A stretch of DNA of 64,000 bases from Ziziphus jujuba (lineage: Eukaryota; Streptophyta; Magnoliopsida; Rosales; Rhamnaceae), in assembly GCF_031755915.1 (NCBI RefSeq), contig NC_083386.1, forward strand, positions 8,680,001 to 8,744,000, written 5' to 3'. Made by a program: the position numbers and the translations under genes. The first letter of the stretch is position 1; every line of letters starts with the position of its first letter. Of this stretch, positions 11,617 to 22,758 are shown piece by piece. Under the pieces are notes generated by a model that was not told the DNA's origin, ran no database searches, and was given only the letters and a program-made list of their open reading frames with translations.

Positions 11617-12324
11617 TCAAAATATTACCAATAAAGAAAACAGCATGTAGATCAAGAAACAAGCATAGGCAACCAACCCACGGTGCTCATCCCACCTGGC
11701 CACCTCCACCAAAAGCCTTGTACACACCCGAGCAGACCACACCACGAAGACCGCCGCCATTGCCGGAACCACAAACCCACCTCGAGGAACAAACAGCGAG
11801 AGAGCCGATAACATCACCATGGGAAGCATACAGTACCCAATCAAACTCACACACCTGTACAGATCCAAAGTCCCATTCCGACCCGCCAGCATATTAAAAA
11901 CAACGTATAGAAAAATCGCAGAAACAGTAACCCAACCCAAGATTATACCGAAATGGATCTTCCCGGCAAGCAATTGGAAGAGCCCAAAAGCCAAAAGGAA
12001 CAAGAACGGACCCGATAAATCGGCGTCCTCGTGGAGATCCGGGTTTATCCGAAATGGGTTGAGAATGGAGATGGTTTTGGTCCAGATTTGCTTGGTATTG
12101 ATGCCTAATTCCTCGAGGAGGGGTGGTTCTTCATCGAAACTGGAGCTGACAATTGGGGTGTTGAAGGAGGTGGTGGTGGTAGTAGATGGGGGAGCCGAAG
12201 AACCCACGTCGAAGGACATGAAAGGGATTGGGTTCGAGGTTTTTGGCTGGAATGGGGCTGTGGGATTTGGGTGGTTGCCACCGGAGCGGAAGACAACCGG
12301 TGGGACATTGAATTGTTTCGACAT
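11617..12324 (-). CDS. YIPF5-like Yip1-domain membrane protein
   Basis: Single-exon gene of 235 residues, slightly shorter than metazoan YIPF5. The N-terminal ~95 residues are cytosolic in character, rich in Pro/Ser/Thr. Then comes ELGINTKQIWTKTISILNPF, the hallmark Yip1 motif DLSGP at about residue 103, and five hydrophobic segments to the C-terminus. The second hallmark, GYCMLP, lies at about residue 163. Yip1/YIPF proteins sit in the ER-Golgi membrane, bind Rab/Ypt GTPases and act in vesicle formation. The start MSKQFNVPPV is supported by the family and is preceded by a GA/CT-rich leader. The hydrophobic core ends two residues before the stop, as usual in the family. Confidence 0.9.
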   Translation of the reverse strand: MSKQFNVPPVVFRSGGNHPNPTAPFQPKTSNPIPFMSFDVGSSAPPSTTTTTSFNTPIVSSSFDEEPPLLEELGINTKQIWTKTISILNPFRINPDLHEDADLSGPFLFLLAFGLFQLLAGKIHFGIILGWVTVSAIFLYVVFNMLAGRNGTLDLYRCVSLIGYCMLPMVMLSALSLFVPRGGFVVPAMAAVFVVWSARVCTRLLVEVARWDEHRGLVAYACFLIYMLFSLLVIF

Positions 12325-12335
12325 TGAAGACTTTT

Positions 12336-12336
<1 letters not shown>

Positions 12337-12363
<27 letters not shown>
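12337..12363. repeat. GA microsatellite in the YIPF5-like 5' leader
   Basis: About 13 GA units on the plus strand (CT in the sense of the transcript), 13 bp upstream of the start codon. CT-rich leaders are common in plant housekeeping genes; similar runs precede the R3H and NFU genes in this window. Confidence 0.9.
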
Positions 12364-12366
<3 letters not shown>

Positions 12367-12539
12367 GGTTTAGAGTTGGGATTTTGGGGATTGTAAGAGA
12401 GATTTTTAGATCGAGAAGCGTGAAATTCTGAGTTTGGACGTTGTCGGAGAGATTTTCCGCGAGTTTGGGAGTTTGGATGCTGGGATTCTAGCGAAGAGAA
12501 GATTATTGCTCAAAATGGCTTGTTTCCATTACCCATAAA

Positions 12540-13297
12540 ATTTTATCTGTTTTTTATTTTTTACTTGTATTAATTTTTATTTTATTTTTATACTTTTTTT
12601 AAGATCCAAATATATTTATAAGCATGTGAACTTCGTTTATAAGGTAAACATTTTTTTTTATATACTTAGATGGAAGTAAAATATTATTTTTCATAGTATA
12701 GAAAGTTAAGCAATAGCGACACCATACCATGCTGGCGATATATAATCACAAATTTGGAATTTGTCCAAAATAACTAATTAGATTTTTTAAGCTGAAATAT
12801 ATAACATATACTACCTCATAATTATTTTAACATTTTCAACTTTTTTGGAACAATATACTCTTATCAAACTAGTATTTTCTCAAAAAATTTAAAAAAAAAA
12901 TTAAATACAACAAAAACAAATAAAACAGAAAAACATGAAATGAAAATGACACTACTACAATAAACAAGTACTCAAGCAGGTACACGAAAGAGATTTGACT
13001 ACTCTAAAATACCAAATGTGGTAATTCTGAATTGTAACATTGATTTTCTGTAAATTAATCCAAAATCTTCTATGATATGCAAGCAAATGTCAGAGGATTG
13101 CAAATATATCCCTTTTATACTATCTTTTTAACCTATCAAAACCTAAACTTCCTACTTTAATACTGCAAAAGAGACTCCAAATTTCTCTTATTTGGTCCAT
13201 AAAAGACATTCTCTTATTTGGTCCATAAAAGACAGATTACAAAGAAGTTAAATCCCTCTTTGTTCTAGGTCCTAACATGGACAGCTTGAATCTTCTT
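12540..13297. other. intergenic / HYL1 3' flank
   Basis: AT-rich, no reading frame. It includes a 28-bp direct repeat at about 13178-13233 (CTCTTATTTGGTCCATAAAA, twice) that probably lies in the HYL1 3' UTR. Confidence 0.55.
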
Positions 13298-15584
13298 CTA
13301 CTCTACCTGGTCTAAACCAACCATACTTGAAGCCTTTGGCTGATCCACAGAAGAATTGTTTACGGGCAAAACCACTTCTCCAAATCCAGACACCTCATTG
13401 GCCTTGTTTGAACACAGAGTTGTGTCTCCACAATACATTGTTACGATCCCGTCACTGCTTACATTGAAATCCAAAACTGTCGGCTGCTCATTTGCGGAAT
13501 TACCATCCATGTTGGGAACCAAAGTACCTTCAACAACAGACTTTACTTTCTCGCTTTGGCCCTTTACATCATGGGGGTTTGTCATAGGTTCTGTAGCCAA
13601 TTGTTTACAACCCAATACGGATGCATTAGGTTCACAGTTTGACTCTTTTCCCTTATTCGTCTTCGAAGCCAACTTTTTTGCATTTTGAAATTGAGTTTGG
13701 AATACCTTATCATCAGAGAGTTTCTTTTTCAACTTCATCTTCTTATGTCGTGCTTTCTTAGTCTTTGGAACATTCGCATTCTCCTGGGGAACAATACACG
13801 ATTCTGCTGCACGTTTTTTGCAGGGAATCACAGTCAACTGTCTGTTGCCAATTGACTTCTCAAAGGACTCAGATGTGCTCGATTGAATAGCTAAAAGAGC
13901 AGTTCTAGCAGCTTTTATCTCGGCCTCCTTTTTGGTTCTTGCTGCAGCTCCAATATAACGAATCCCTCCAATCTCAACAGTACATGAAAAATGAGGTACT
14001 CGACCAGGAGCTTCAATCTTTTGGCATTGATATAGTGGGATGGCATAGTTCATCTTCTGTGCATATTCCTGAAGCAGGTTTTTGCATAATCCAGTTTCAT
14101 GCTGGAACAAGTGTCCCAAACAAGGTCAGCCATGAAAGTTGGTCAAAATAAAATATATTTCCACACATTTTAAACAAACAACAATTCTACATCAATTCCA
14201 TATTTTAGTGGAATCCTGCGTGTGTATCCCATATATCCATGTCACAAAATAAAATCCATATTCATATATCAGCATCATGTCTGGAAAGAAGATAATTGGA
14301 ACCAATGAATGGAATAATGATAAATCTGTAAAGATATTGAACAAATCAACCATAGTCATTAAATAATAAAAAATTGAAACTGATCCAACTTTTTAATATA
14401 TATCTTTTGCAATGGAGGAATATAATGCAGGTTACAAACAAAACCATAAGGCATAACCTTCCATATGTGGGGTTTGGTCACGAATGAAAATAATCATTCA
14501 AACTCACTTGTTAACATAAAGGAAATCTTGCAACATAATTTGGAAGTAGGATATAACATATGCCTTTTTTCTACCCAACAGAAAATCGACATATTATCAG
14601 AACATTTTGCTCATACCAACTATTATAATAAATAAAATCATTATTAACAACTAAAAATTCTTCAAATTGACAATCTACAAAATCTCTTGAATAGAGAGAA
14701 AATGTCAAATCTTTAATACGGAATCAAAAAGTGAAACAAATAATGTGATCAAAGGAACAACAGAAAAAGCCACAACTATCAAAAGATGCAGTTTTACTTC
14801 AAATTAGTTAAGGGTCAAATTACTTACAACTGGTTGAGAGATGCATGCATCAATATCCACAGATTTAGCTAATTCCATGAGTGCAACTTCAGCAGCTGAT
14901 TGCTCTGCTGCCTTTCGATTGAAAAATCCAGGCAAAGAATTATATCTGACATCGTTTACAATCACTGTTGACCTAAAGGAAGGCTCATGGGAAGGACCTT
15001 CTTTGATAGTCTCATATACAGGCGTAGGTAGTGATACTTTTTGCGCATACTCCTGTAAACGGCTCTTGAACACATAGCAATTTGAAACACCTGAATCATG
15101 AAAGACATGTGTTAAGACATGCAAAGTTTATTGTTCATTGGTTAAACCAGTTTCATACTTATAACTAAGGCAAAAATACAACATATTTACTGTTACATCA
15201 CAGGATAAAATTCAAAAAGTAATGATAAACAGAAGTGGAGAAATAAATTATTCTTCATAATAAGCTAACTTGAAAAGGAGATCAAAACCTTGACTTGGAA
15301 GAAACATTATCAATTGAAGAAGTGAAATAATATGGGGAAATTTGGTTACCAGCATTGTTCCTTTTCTTGTCAGCCGAGAATGCTGCCATAGGGTCCGTGT
15401 AAAAGTCAAACCTAGAAGTAGCACAAGATCCTTCATTCAGAGACATAGCTGTAGAGGTGTCAACCAATGGGTTGGCGAGGTTACAAGGCATAGAAGCAAA
15501 TACAACATTATTAGAGTTTTCAGCGTGAGCAGCTTCCATGCGTATTGCTTTGAGCCGCTCCCTTCCTTTCTCTGATTTATTCAT
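13298..15584 (-). CDS. HYL1: HYL1/DRB1 double-stranded RNA-binding protein with SICKLE-like first exon
   Basis: HYL1 (DRB1) partners DICER-LIKE 1 in the nucleus to process primary microRNAs precisely. Exons on the minus strand: 15350..15584, 14828..15090, 13298..14101; all junctions are GT-AG and the phases close, giving 433 residues. Exon 2 encodes dsRBD1 (VSNCYVFKSRLQEYAQK to ELAKS). Exon 3 begins HETGLCKNLLQEYAQKMNYA and encodes dsRBD2 (to TALLAIQSS), a basic bipartite-looking nuclear signal (CKKRAAE then KTKKARHKKMKLKKK) and a long low-complexity tail. Exon 1 is not HYL1-like: it is homologous to SICKLE exon 1 (19745 onward). HYL1 normally has only a few residues before GVSNCYVFK. An alternative start at 15124 in the adjoining intron would give a conventional short N-terminus without exon 1. 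HYL1 identity is firm; the first exon is a prediction. Confidence 0.8.
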
Positions 15585-15690
15585 TTAACCACAAAACCTA
15601 ACACTAGTCACAAGCCAAGTCTACATGCAACCTAAAACATGAAGTAATGTTGCAGCATTGTAGCTACCAGTTCATGGTATTCTAATAAAC
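15140..15690 (-). repeat. inverted duplicate of SICKLE 5' flank, exon 1 and intron 1 start
   Basis: Homologous to 19620-20187 in the opposite orientation: about 100 bp before the ATG (shared GTGTTAG.TTTTGTGGTTA), all of exon 1, and about 135 bp of intron 1 ending at the shared GAAACTGGTTTAACCA. Divergence is moderate: protein identity over exon 1 is roughly 70%, and the two small length differences are multiples of three. It ends about 50 bp before the first HYL1 dsRBD exon. Confidence 0.85.
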
Positions 15691-16920
15691 AGCCCATATA
15701 AATCATGGAAGTAAAAGTAATTGAAAACCTTCACAATTGTTAATAAAGTCACATTAAAATGTCAGGAATAAACACATATTGAATACTTCATTCCTTATAT
15801 ATGTTAAATATGTTGAAAGACCATTTCCTAACAATGTAGTCACCCATTTTTAAACTTCCTCACTGATTAATTTAAATTAATAATAGCATGCACAGAGGTC
15901 AACAAACACAAGAACAATATCCTCTCTGCCAATATCAGAAGTTGCAATTAAAATCAAAAGTTGCAATCAAGTCTTTCAAATATAAAATTGCTGGCTTTCA
16001 CAAGATTTGTTTCCCAAAATACAGACTTCTTAGTTAAAACAGCACCCACCAATGTTGCTCTAAACTTAGGACATACCTTCCTATGGCTCCATGACTACGC
16101 CTAACATTAGTAATTGGATGTTATGCTCATCCATAGATTCAAATATTGGCTCTTTCGAATCCCCAACTTTCTTGTATAACATCAATTCAATTTAGTCTCA
16201 AGTTACTTGCACTTCTATGATTTATAAAGGCTGTTTATTATAATAATATAAACTAGAGATTTGAGAAAGAAGCACAAGAAATTCATTCACGACTTCATCC
16301 CTATCTGTCAGCTTGATAAAATTATTCTCATTCACACTTCAGTTCCTAAGATTCACATAGAAAGCAACATAAAACATCATCCTTTCTTCCTTATCTCCTT
16401 CTTGGACCCAAACCCAAAAGCACCACTCACAGTCTTCACTTCTTCGACTCCCTCAAGCTCTTCTCCTCCACCATTATCGCTACCTCCACCTCCAACCAGC
16501 TCACTTCCCTAATCTCCAAACCCAAATCATGAGCTACCCATCAAAACAGAAGCATATTATGAAGAATGCAGGACAAATTAAGACAAATCCATATACAGAA
16601 ACAGAAGAAAGAACCATCAAAGAACAGATTTCAGGCACATAAATAATCATCAAAGAACAGATTTCAGGCACATAAATAATCATTCTCAAATCAAACCCAG
16701 AAAAGAAAAACCATCAAATTTCAAGGAAACCATAAAGATTAAAAGCAAAAACAAAAAAAAAGTGAAAAGTGAGAATACTTTGGTTCCAACCAAATGAAGA
16801 GCGAGAGAGAGAGTCTCTGCGGTATAGCTGGTAAACCTTAGTGCCAGCGATTGACTAACTCTGTCAGCTGCCAAGAAAGAACAGTTAGAGAGAGGAACGA
16901 AAAAGACTTTTGAAGAACAA
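15691..16920 (-). other. HYL1 upstream region, probable 5' UTR exon near 16790-16880
   Basis: No HYL1-type initiating exon was found. A GC-richer block at about 16790-16920, holding a GAGAGAGAG run in plus orientation, could be a transcribed leader of HYL1. A Pro/Ser-coding block on the plus strand at about 16400-16512 looks like a relic of a coding sequence, but I do not recognise it. A 33-bp direct repeat lies at 16617-16682. Confidence 0.35.
16617..16682. repeat. 33-bp tandem duplication
   Basis: Two perfect adjacent copies of a unit containing AGAACAGATTTCAGGCACAT. Confidence 0.9.
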
Positions 16921-17039
16921 AAATGTTCGGTACCGTGTTTGGGCTTGAATTTAAAGCGTGTCTTTGAACGCTAACTATTATGACGAAGAGGCTAGGTATT
17001 GGACTACTCAGGCTGAAGAAGAAAAAAATGAAAAATTAG

Positions 17040-17047
17040 AAAAAATA

Positions 17048-17080
<33 letters not shown>

Positions 17081-18240
17081 AATAAATAAATAATATTATC
17101 AAAGAGATGTTTCTAGTTTCTAGTTTTCCAAAAAGTCAAAAATAAAAATAATATATTATATTTTTAGAGAAATAAGCATATATGTATGTATGTATATATA
17201 TATATATATAACTAATAAAAAGACCACAATAACAAATGTTTTTTAGTTTTTTTTGGCTAAAAATGTTTTTTTTAGTTTTCTTTGAATTTTATATTTTTAA
17301 GCTTTATAAAATTACTGAAATTCAATTTTAGGATATTAAATATTCATTTCACGTGGTCATTTGAAATTTTTTTAAATAATTTAATTGGAGACTAAAAAGG
17401 AAAAAAAATAATACAATTTAATTAGAAAAATATTTATAATAATTATTTATTTGAATTTTTATTGATGGAAAAAAAAAACTAAAAAATGATTAATGTGGTT
17501 TATATTATTTTTACACAAATATCCTAAATATAAAATAACTCAATCAATTAATTTTTAATTAATAATAATAATATTAAAATATTTAAAAATTTTATAATAT
17601 TTTTTCTTTTCTGTCTAATTTAGTTGAAAGCTAAAATAAATTTATTTGAATTATTATTAATGGAAAGCTGAAATAAATTAAATCTTTTCTTCTTCTTTTT
17701 TTTTTTCCTTCTCATATTCCTCCAATCCAAATATAATATTAGTTGAAGTTGACACAGACTACATGTTTTAATTTTTTTTTTCTAAAATTCTAAAAAAATT
17801 TAAAAAATTGAAATGAAATCAATTAATAATACCCCTACCAAATGCTGATGGGACAGTCAGAATCACAATTCTTCAATTTTTATTTATTTATTTTTTATCA
17901 GCGGCTAACAATTCTCTTCGGTATATAGATTCTTTAATTTTAAATAAAATTTGTTTGATAAAAATTTTAAATAAATTTATTGCTTTTTAACTATTTATAA
18001 TTGTTGTAAATTATAAAAAAATATTTATAATTCTTGTAAATTATAAAAAAATATTTATAATTCTTGTAAATTATAAAAAAATATTTATAATATTTAATAA
18101 ATTATTATCATTCAATATATTTTAGTTTATTGTTTAAAGTCATAAAATAATGTAAAAGAAATAATAATTATTATTATTATTATTTTCTTTCTTAAAAAAA
18201 TAAAATAGAGAGTAAATTATGAAGCCAAAATCAAAATCGT
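17040..18240. other. AT-rich intergenic region between HYL1 and SICKLE
   Basis: Very AT-rich with an AAT run (about 17048-17073), an AAAT run (17074-17092), an AT run (about 17190-17210), and a perfect or near-perfect 30-bp unit repeated three times at about 18003-18092 (unit contains TTGTAAATTATAAAAAAATA). No gene is seen. Divergent promoters for the two flanking genes must lie in or beside it. Confidence 0.7.
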
Positions 18241-18387
18241 GAAGTTTATTTCTTTCTTTTCTTTCTTCTTCTTCTTCATAAGCTTTTCTACGTCTTTCTC
18301 TTCTTCTCCGGTTGGACCCCAAAAATCCAGAAAGCAGCAATCTTGATCTGCAAACGCTTCCCAGGAGGCTCTGGACACTGCTTTCAG
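18240..18387 (+). other. putative 5' UTR exon of SICKLE
   Basis: A CT-rich stretch followed by GC-richer sequence ends at a good donor (TTTCAG|GTATTT at 18387/18388). A plausible acceptor is GACAG at 19591-19595, giving a leader intron of about 1.2 kb before the coding exon. Confidence 0.5.
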
Positions 18388-19744
18388 GTATTTACCCTTT
18401 TGTCCTCGCTCCCTGCTTTTTTTCTCTTCTCTCTCTTCTTTACTGTTGAAAATTACTTGGTTTCTGCTGAAGAACTCAGCTTTATCAAATACGACTAGGA
18501 CCATTTCTATAACTTCTATTTTATTATAACTTTGAATAATGATTTTATTGGTAAAAGCAAAAAAAGCCCATAGAAAAATGCCCTTAGTCTGTTTGATTAA
18601 ATTCCAATGAGAAACCTAAATTTTGTTTTCCTATTAAAGCTTTTTCTTTGGATTTTACGGATGGGCAGTAGATGTGATAGCCTGAAATTCTGTATTTGGA
18701 AGATTTGATTGTAAATGCTGATTCTAATTGCAAACTGTAAACTTAACGTAAGCTTGCAAGAGAGTAGTTTATGTTTCCTCCACCCACTTTATCTGTATGT
18801 ATTGATCATTGGAAGATTTAATTAGAATTTTTATGGGTTTGAATGAAGGAAATGAAAAGGGAGGTAAACTGATAGAGGTTGTGTAGGTGGATCGTCTGCT
18901 CACAATTGATGGAGGGATATAGTGGGACTACAGAGGGGGTTGGATATTGGGAGGGGACTGGTTTTTCAACATACTCGTAGTATGTAAGAAATAAAGATTC
19001 GTTATGTGTCTAATCCTGACATTCTAATGGGTACTAATTCACAGTTGTGATAAAAATCTTATTAGATGACACACACTATCCTGTAGTCAGGGAACACCGG
19101 TATTAGTACTTGTTGGCAAGTTTGTGGGTTGTTTGATGGTCAAGATGTGGCCTTACAAAGTTTATATGTGCATTCATTTTAGTTTTTCAGGCTTTATAAA
19201 AATAAGGATAGATTCAATGGTGGGTTAACACCCTAGTCATTGTTAGTGAAACTTTAAATAGCTGAGAAGCACCAGGATTGCTTGTTCATTGTTTGCAATG
19301 TATTTGGGTTTCTGTAGTTTTGAATGCTTCATGATGTACTTTTCCCTCTTCTGATGGGAATTTTAAGTTGTGAAGTTGTGAACATGGTAAACTTTAAATA
19401 ATGATGATAGTTATCACTATTGTAAAATAGTTAGCTTCAAAATTGTAGAGAAAATAACCAATTCGAAAATGGTTGGGCTGACAAGATTATCTTTTCGGCA
19501 TACACTTGACCTGCTTTTAGGCTTGCTAGTTAACAAGCTTCGTTATTTGTTGATCAGCTCTATTAATGCTTTGGAAATCATTTTATCCTTGACAGGTTAG
19601 GTACTAAACATCAATCTTGGAAGATTTTTGAGTTGCTGAAATAGTAGCTGCAATGCTACAGAATTGTTTCATGTTTTTGGAGTCCTTATTTCATTCTGAG
19701 GCCTGAAGACTTGGGTTGCGACTGGTGTTAGATTTTGTGGTTAG

Positions 19745-22064
19745 ATGGAGGAATCAGAGAAAAGAAGGGAGAGGCTCAAAGCAATGCGCATGGAAGCTGC
19801 TTGTTCTGAAAACTCTAATGATTTAGCATCCCCTATGCCTTCCCTCTCCAACCCATTGGCTGATACCTCTAAAGCTATGCATGATGGATATTGTGCTACT
19901 TCTAGGTTTGGCTTTTATACGGACCCTATGGCAGCATTCTCAGCCGACAAGAAAAGAAACAATGCTGGTAATAATCAAATTTCCGCAGATTATTCCACTT
20001 CTCCAATTGCTGGTGGTTCTTCCAAGATGGGGTTTTCTTCTCCACTTCCAGGTAGCTTATTGTATTAAGAATAGTTTATTTCTCTGGATCTGTTTTTGTT
20101 TACTTTCTTGAATTTTATCTGGTGATGTAGCTATAGCTATGTTGTATTTATGTCTTAGTTATGTGAGTGAAACTGGTTTAACCAGTTAACACTAATTACT
20201 GATTGAGAAGGTGGGTATGATGGATTTTTTGGTGCATCAAATTGTTCAAATTGTATGTTAGAAATTACTTATATGACTGCTGTGCAAGGGAGAAATAAAT
20301 CAACAGCACTGCTATTTGTGGCCAGCTATAGGACCTACCACCTAAAAATGTTTGAAAACCTGGCTTCACAGTAAACTTTGGATAACCTGTTAATTCTTCA
20401 CATCATTCTGCAAGTATTTTTCCTTAGATGCTTTGCAATAGAAAAGCCTCTAATTTAATTGCATTATCACTTATACTAGTTGTTAAGGGTATATTGTGTT
20501 GATTTTGATTACATTACCATCTATTATTTTAGTTATGAATGTATATTGTGTTAATTTGATATTTAAAGTTGGGTCCACTTTCAAGAGATTAAGCTTTTGG
20601 ACTGAGGGTCAAATAACATGGAATCAGGTTATATGTTTGTGCTCGCTTTCAAATCTCAGTGAGTCAATTTTGAAAATTTATTGTTTTGCACAAGCTATGT
20701 TGTCTGTGATGCATTGTGTTTCGTTATTGGATAAGTGCCTGTTTGGCAGAGCTTTTTTTGAGATCAAAAGCTGACTAAAAGCTTTTTTGTTAAAAAAATA
20801 AAAACGTTTAACAAAAGTCAACAAGCACTTAACTGAAAAATAGTTTTTTTAAGCTGTTTAAGAAAAGACCAAAATTTAAGCTTTTTTTAGAAAAGTTCAT
20901 TATTTTAGCTTATATGGAAACTCAATGAGCATTTAACACCGCTTTTTTAGCTTATATGGAAACTTATTGGGCAATTAATACAGCTTTTTTATTTACAGTC
21001 AAACATTTATTAACTTTATAATAAAAGTTCTTTTTTAAAAAGATCTATTATACAATTCTCTACAGACTAAAGCTCTATTTTCATCAGCTATACCAAATGA
21101 ACCCTAAGTCTAACATGTGAAGGGGAGTGTTAAGTGTATGTTATGTTAGTTTGATGTATATTTTTCAGTCTATTTCTTAACAGCTTAAAGTTTTGGTATT
21201 GATGGTAGCTTAACGCTAGAAATGATCAGATGTTATCATGCAAAGTATGTTGACACCTGTTTCTACTTTCTACCTTGCTTTCTTTTTCTTATGGGTAAAT
21301 GTTATGATTTAGCAGGACCAAGGAATCCTGGAATGACTTCCCCTGGAGCTTATCAGTTTCAGAGCAATTACACACCTAACCAGATGTACCAAGCACGAGG
21401 TTTCGGTCTCAACTCTAGCTTCCCTAGAAGCCCGATGGGAATACATAGACCTACCATGCATCAAGGAAATCCAGATGCCTGGAATGGGTCTGGAGGTGCA
21501 GCTGGATATAATTTTTCACCTAATCCGTCAAGAGAGTGTAACTTTCCCAGTCCCCGTTTTGGACCAACAGGTAGTCCTTGTTTCAACACTGGGCAGGGCA
21601 GGGCCAACTGGCCCAACCAGAGTCCAAGCCCTGGTTTTGGACTTGGAGCCAGTTCTAGTCCGAGTTCAGGAAGAGGTGGAGATCACTGGCGGAGTGGCAG
21701 GAGTCCTGCTTCAGGACAAAGAGGTGGATGGGGGAATTTTAGCCCTGGTTCGGGCCGGAGAGGTGGACGAAGGCTGGGTTCTCATGCTCGACCCTCTGCA
21801 GTGGACAGACCACTGGGGCCAGAAAAATATTATGATAACGCCATGGTTGAAGATCCATGGGAGTTTTTGGAACCCGTAATTTGGAAGGGGGTAGATGATC
21901 CTTTGAATAGTTTACGAACTCCAGAATCTTCAAGATCCTCAATTTCTGGTACAAAGAGAGCAAAAACTTATGAAGTTCCAGGTAGGTCGAATAATCAACC
22001 AAGCCTTGCGGAATACTTGGCCGCCTCTTTAAATGAAGCTGATAACGATTCGTCAAGTATTTGA
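19745..22064 (+). CDS. SIC: SICKLE-like proline/glycine-rich protein
   Basis: Two coding exons, 19745..20051 and 21316..22064, joined in phase 1, give 351 residues. The N-terminus (MEESEKRRERLKAMRMEAA, later FYTDPMAAFSADKKRN) is the conserved opening of the plant SICKLE family. The middle is rich in Pro, Gly, Ser and Asn with an RGG/RGGR region at about residues 230-255. The conserved C-terminal part reads YYDNAMVEDPWEFLEPVIWK and ends near LAEYLAASLNEA. Arabidopsis SICKLE is a nuclear protein of about 320 residues needed for normal microRNA accumulation, splicing and lariat-RNA turnover. The acceptor could alternatively be three bases upstream, adding one Ala. Intron 1 carries a MITE-like element. 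HYL1, a functional associate, lies divergently upstream and contains a copy of this gene's exon 1. Confidence 0.88.
20737..21105. mobile_element. hAT-like MITE in SICKLE intron 1
   Basis: Terminal sequences GCCTGTTTGGCAGAGCT (left) and rc GGTTCATTTGGTATAGCT (right) are imperfect inverted repeats. The interior is full of AGCTTTTTT/AAAAGCT motifs. TAAGT flanks both ends and may be part of a target duplication. No coding capacity. Miniature elements with CTGTTTGG-type ends and AAAAGCT-rich interiors are common in eudicots. Confidence 0.6.
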
Positions 22065-22720
22065 CAGTTGTGTCTACATTTCAAGTGCTTGGTGTAATAG
22101 TGGAAAGGATGATGGACGAGAAAGGTAAACTGTGGTGCTAACCACGCATCTAGCAGATCTCTGAATCTACAGAGGCATTTTTCACACACCAGCTCTTCTG
22201 GGATTTAGTTTTTGACAATTGAGTTTTATGCTATGAATGTAAAATTATCAGTTTGGTCGGTTGGTAACCAAACCCTGGATTTCTTTTTTCACACATGTCT
22301 ATTAAGATTTTAGGCTCACATGTTCTGTAATTTATGTCAAATGGTTCAACTTGCAGTTTAATGATTTTCTCAATTATTCCTTTGTTTCTGATCTCCTGAG
22401 GAAAATTCTGTTCTTTGCTAATTTTGTGTTTGCTAGTGGATGCAAGCCCTTGCAATCGAGGACTCGATGAATCAAAAGTGGATTATATTTTTCCTTAACT
22501 AGTATATTTAAGAAAAACTAAAACAAAAAAAGAAAAAAATCATTATTAGGACATGGTTTGGAAAAGGGCTAAACGTTAGAGAAATGAATCTAATTTAAAA
22601 ATTAAAAAAAAAAAATCATTATTAGGACATGGTCTGGAAAAGGCTAAACGTTGGAGAAATGAATCTAATTTGTTAAAGGAAAACTAGTTTGGTAGAGATA
22701 TAAAATTGATGAGTAAAAAG

Positions 22721-22758
<38 letters not shown>

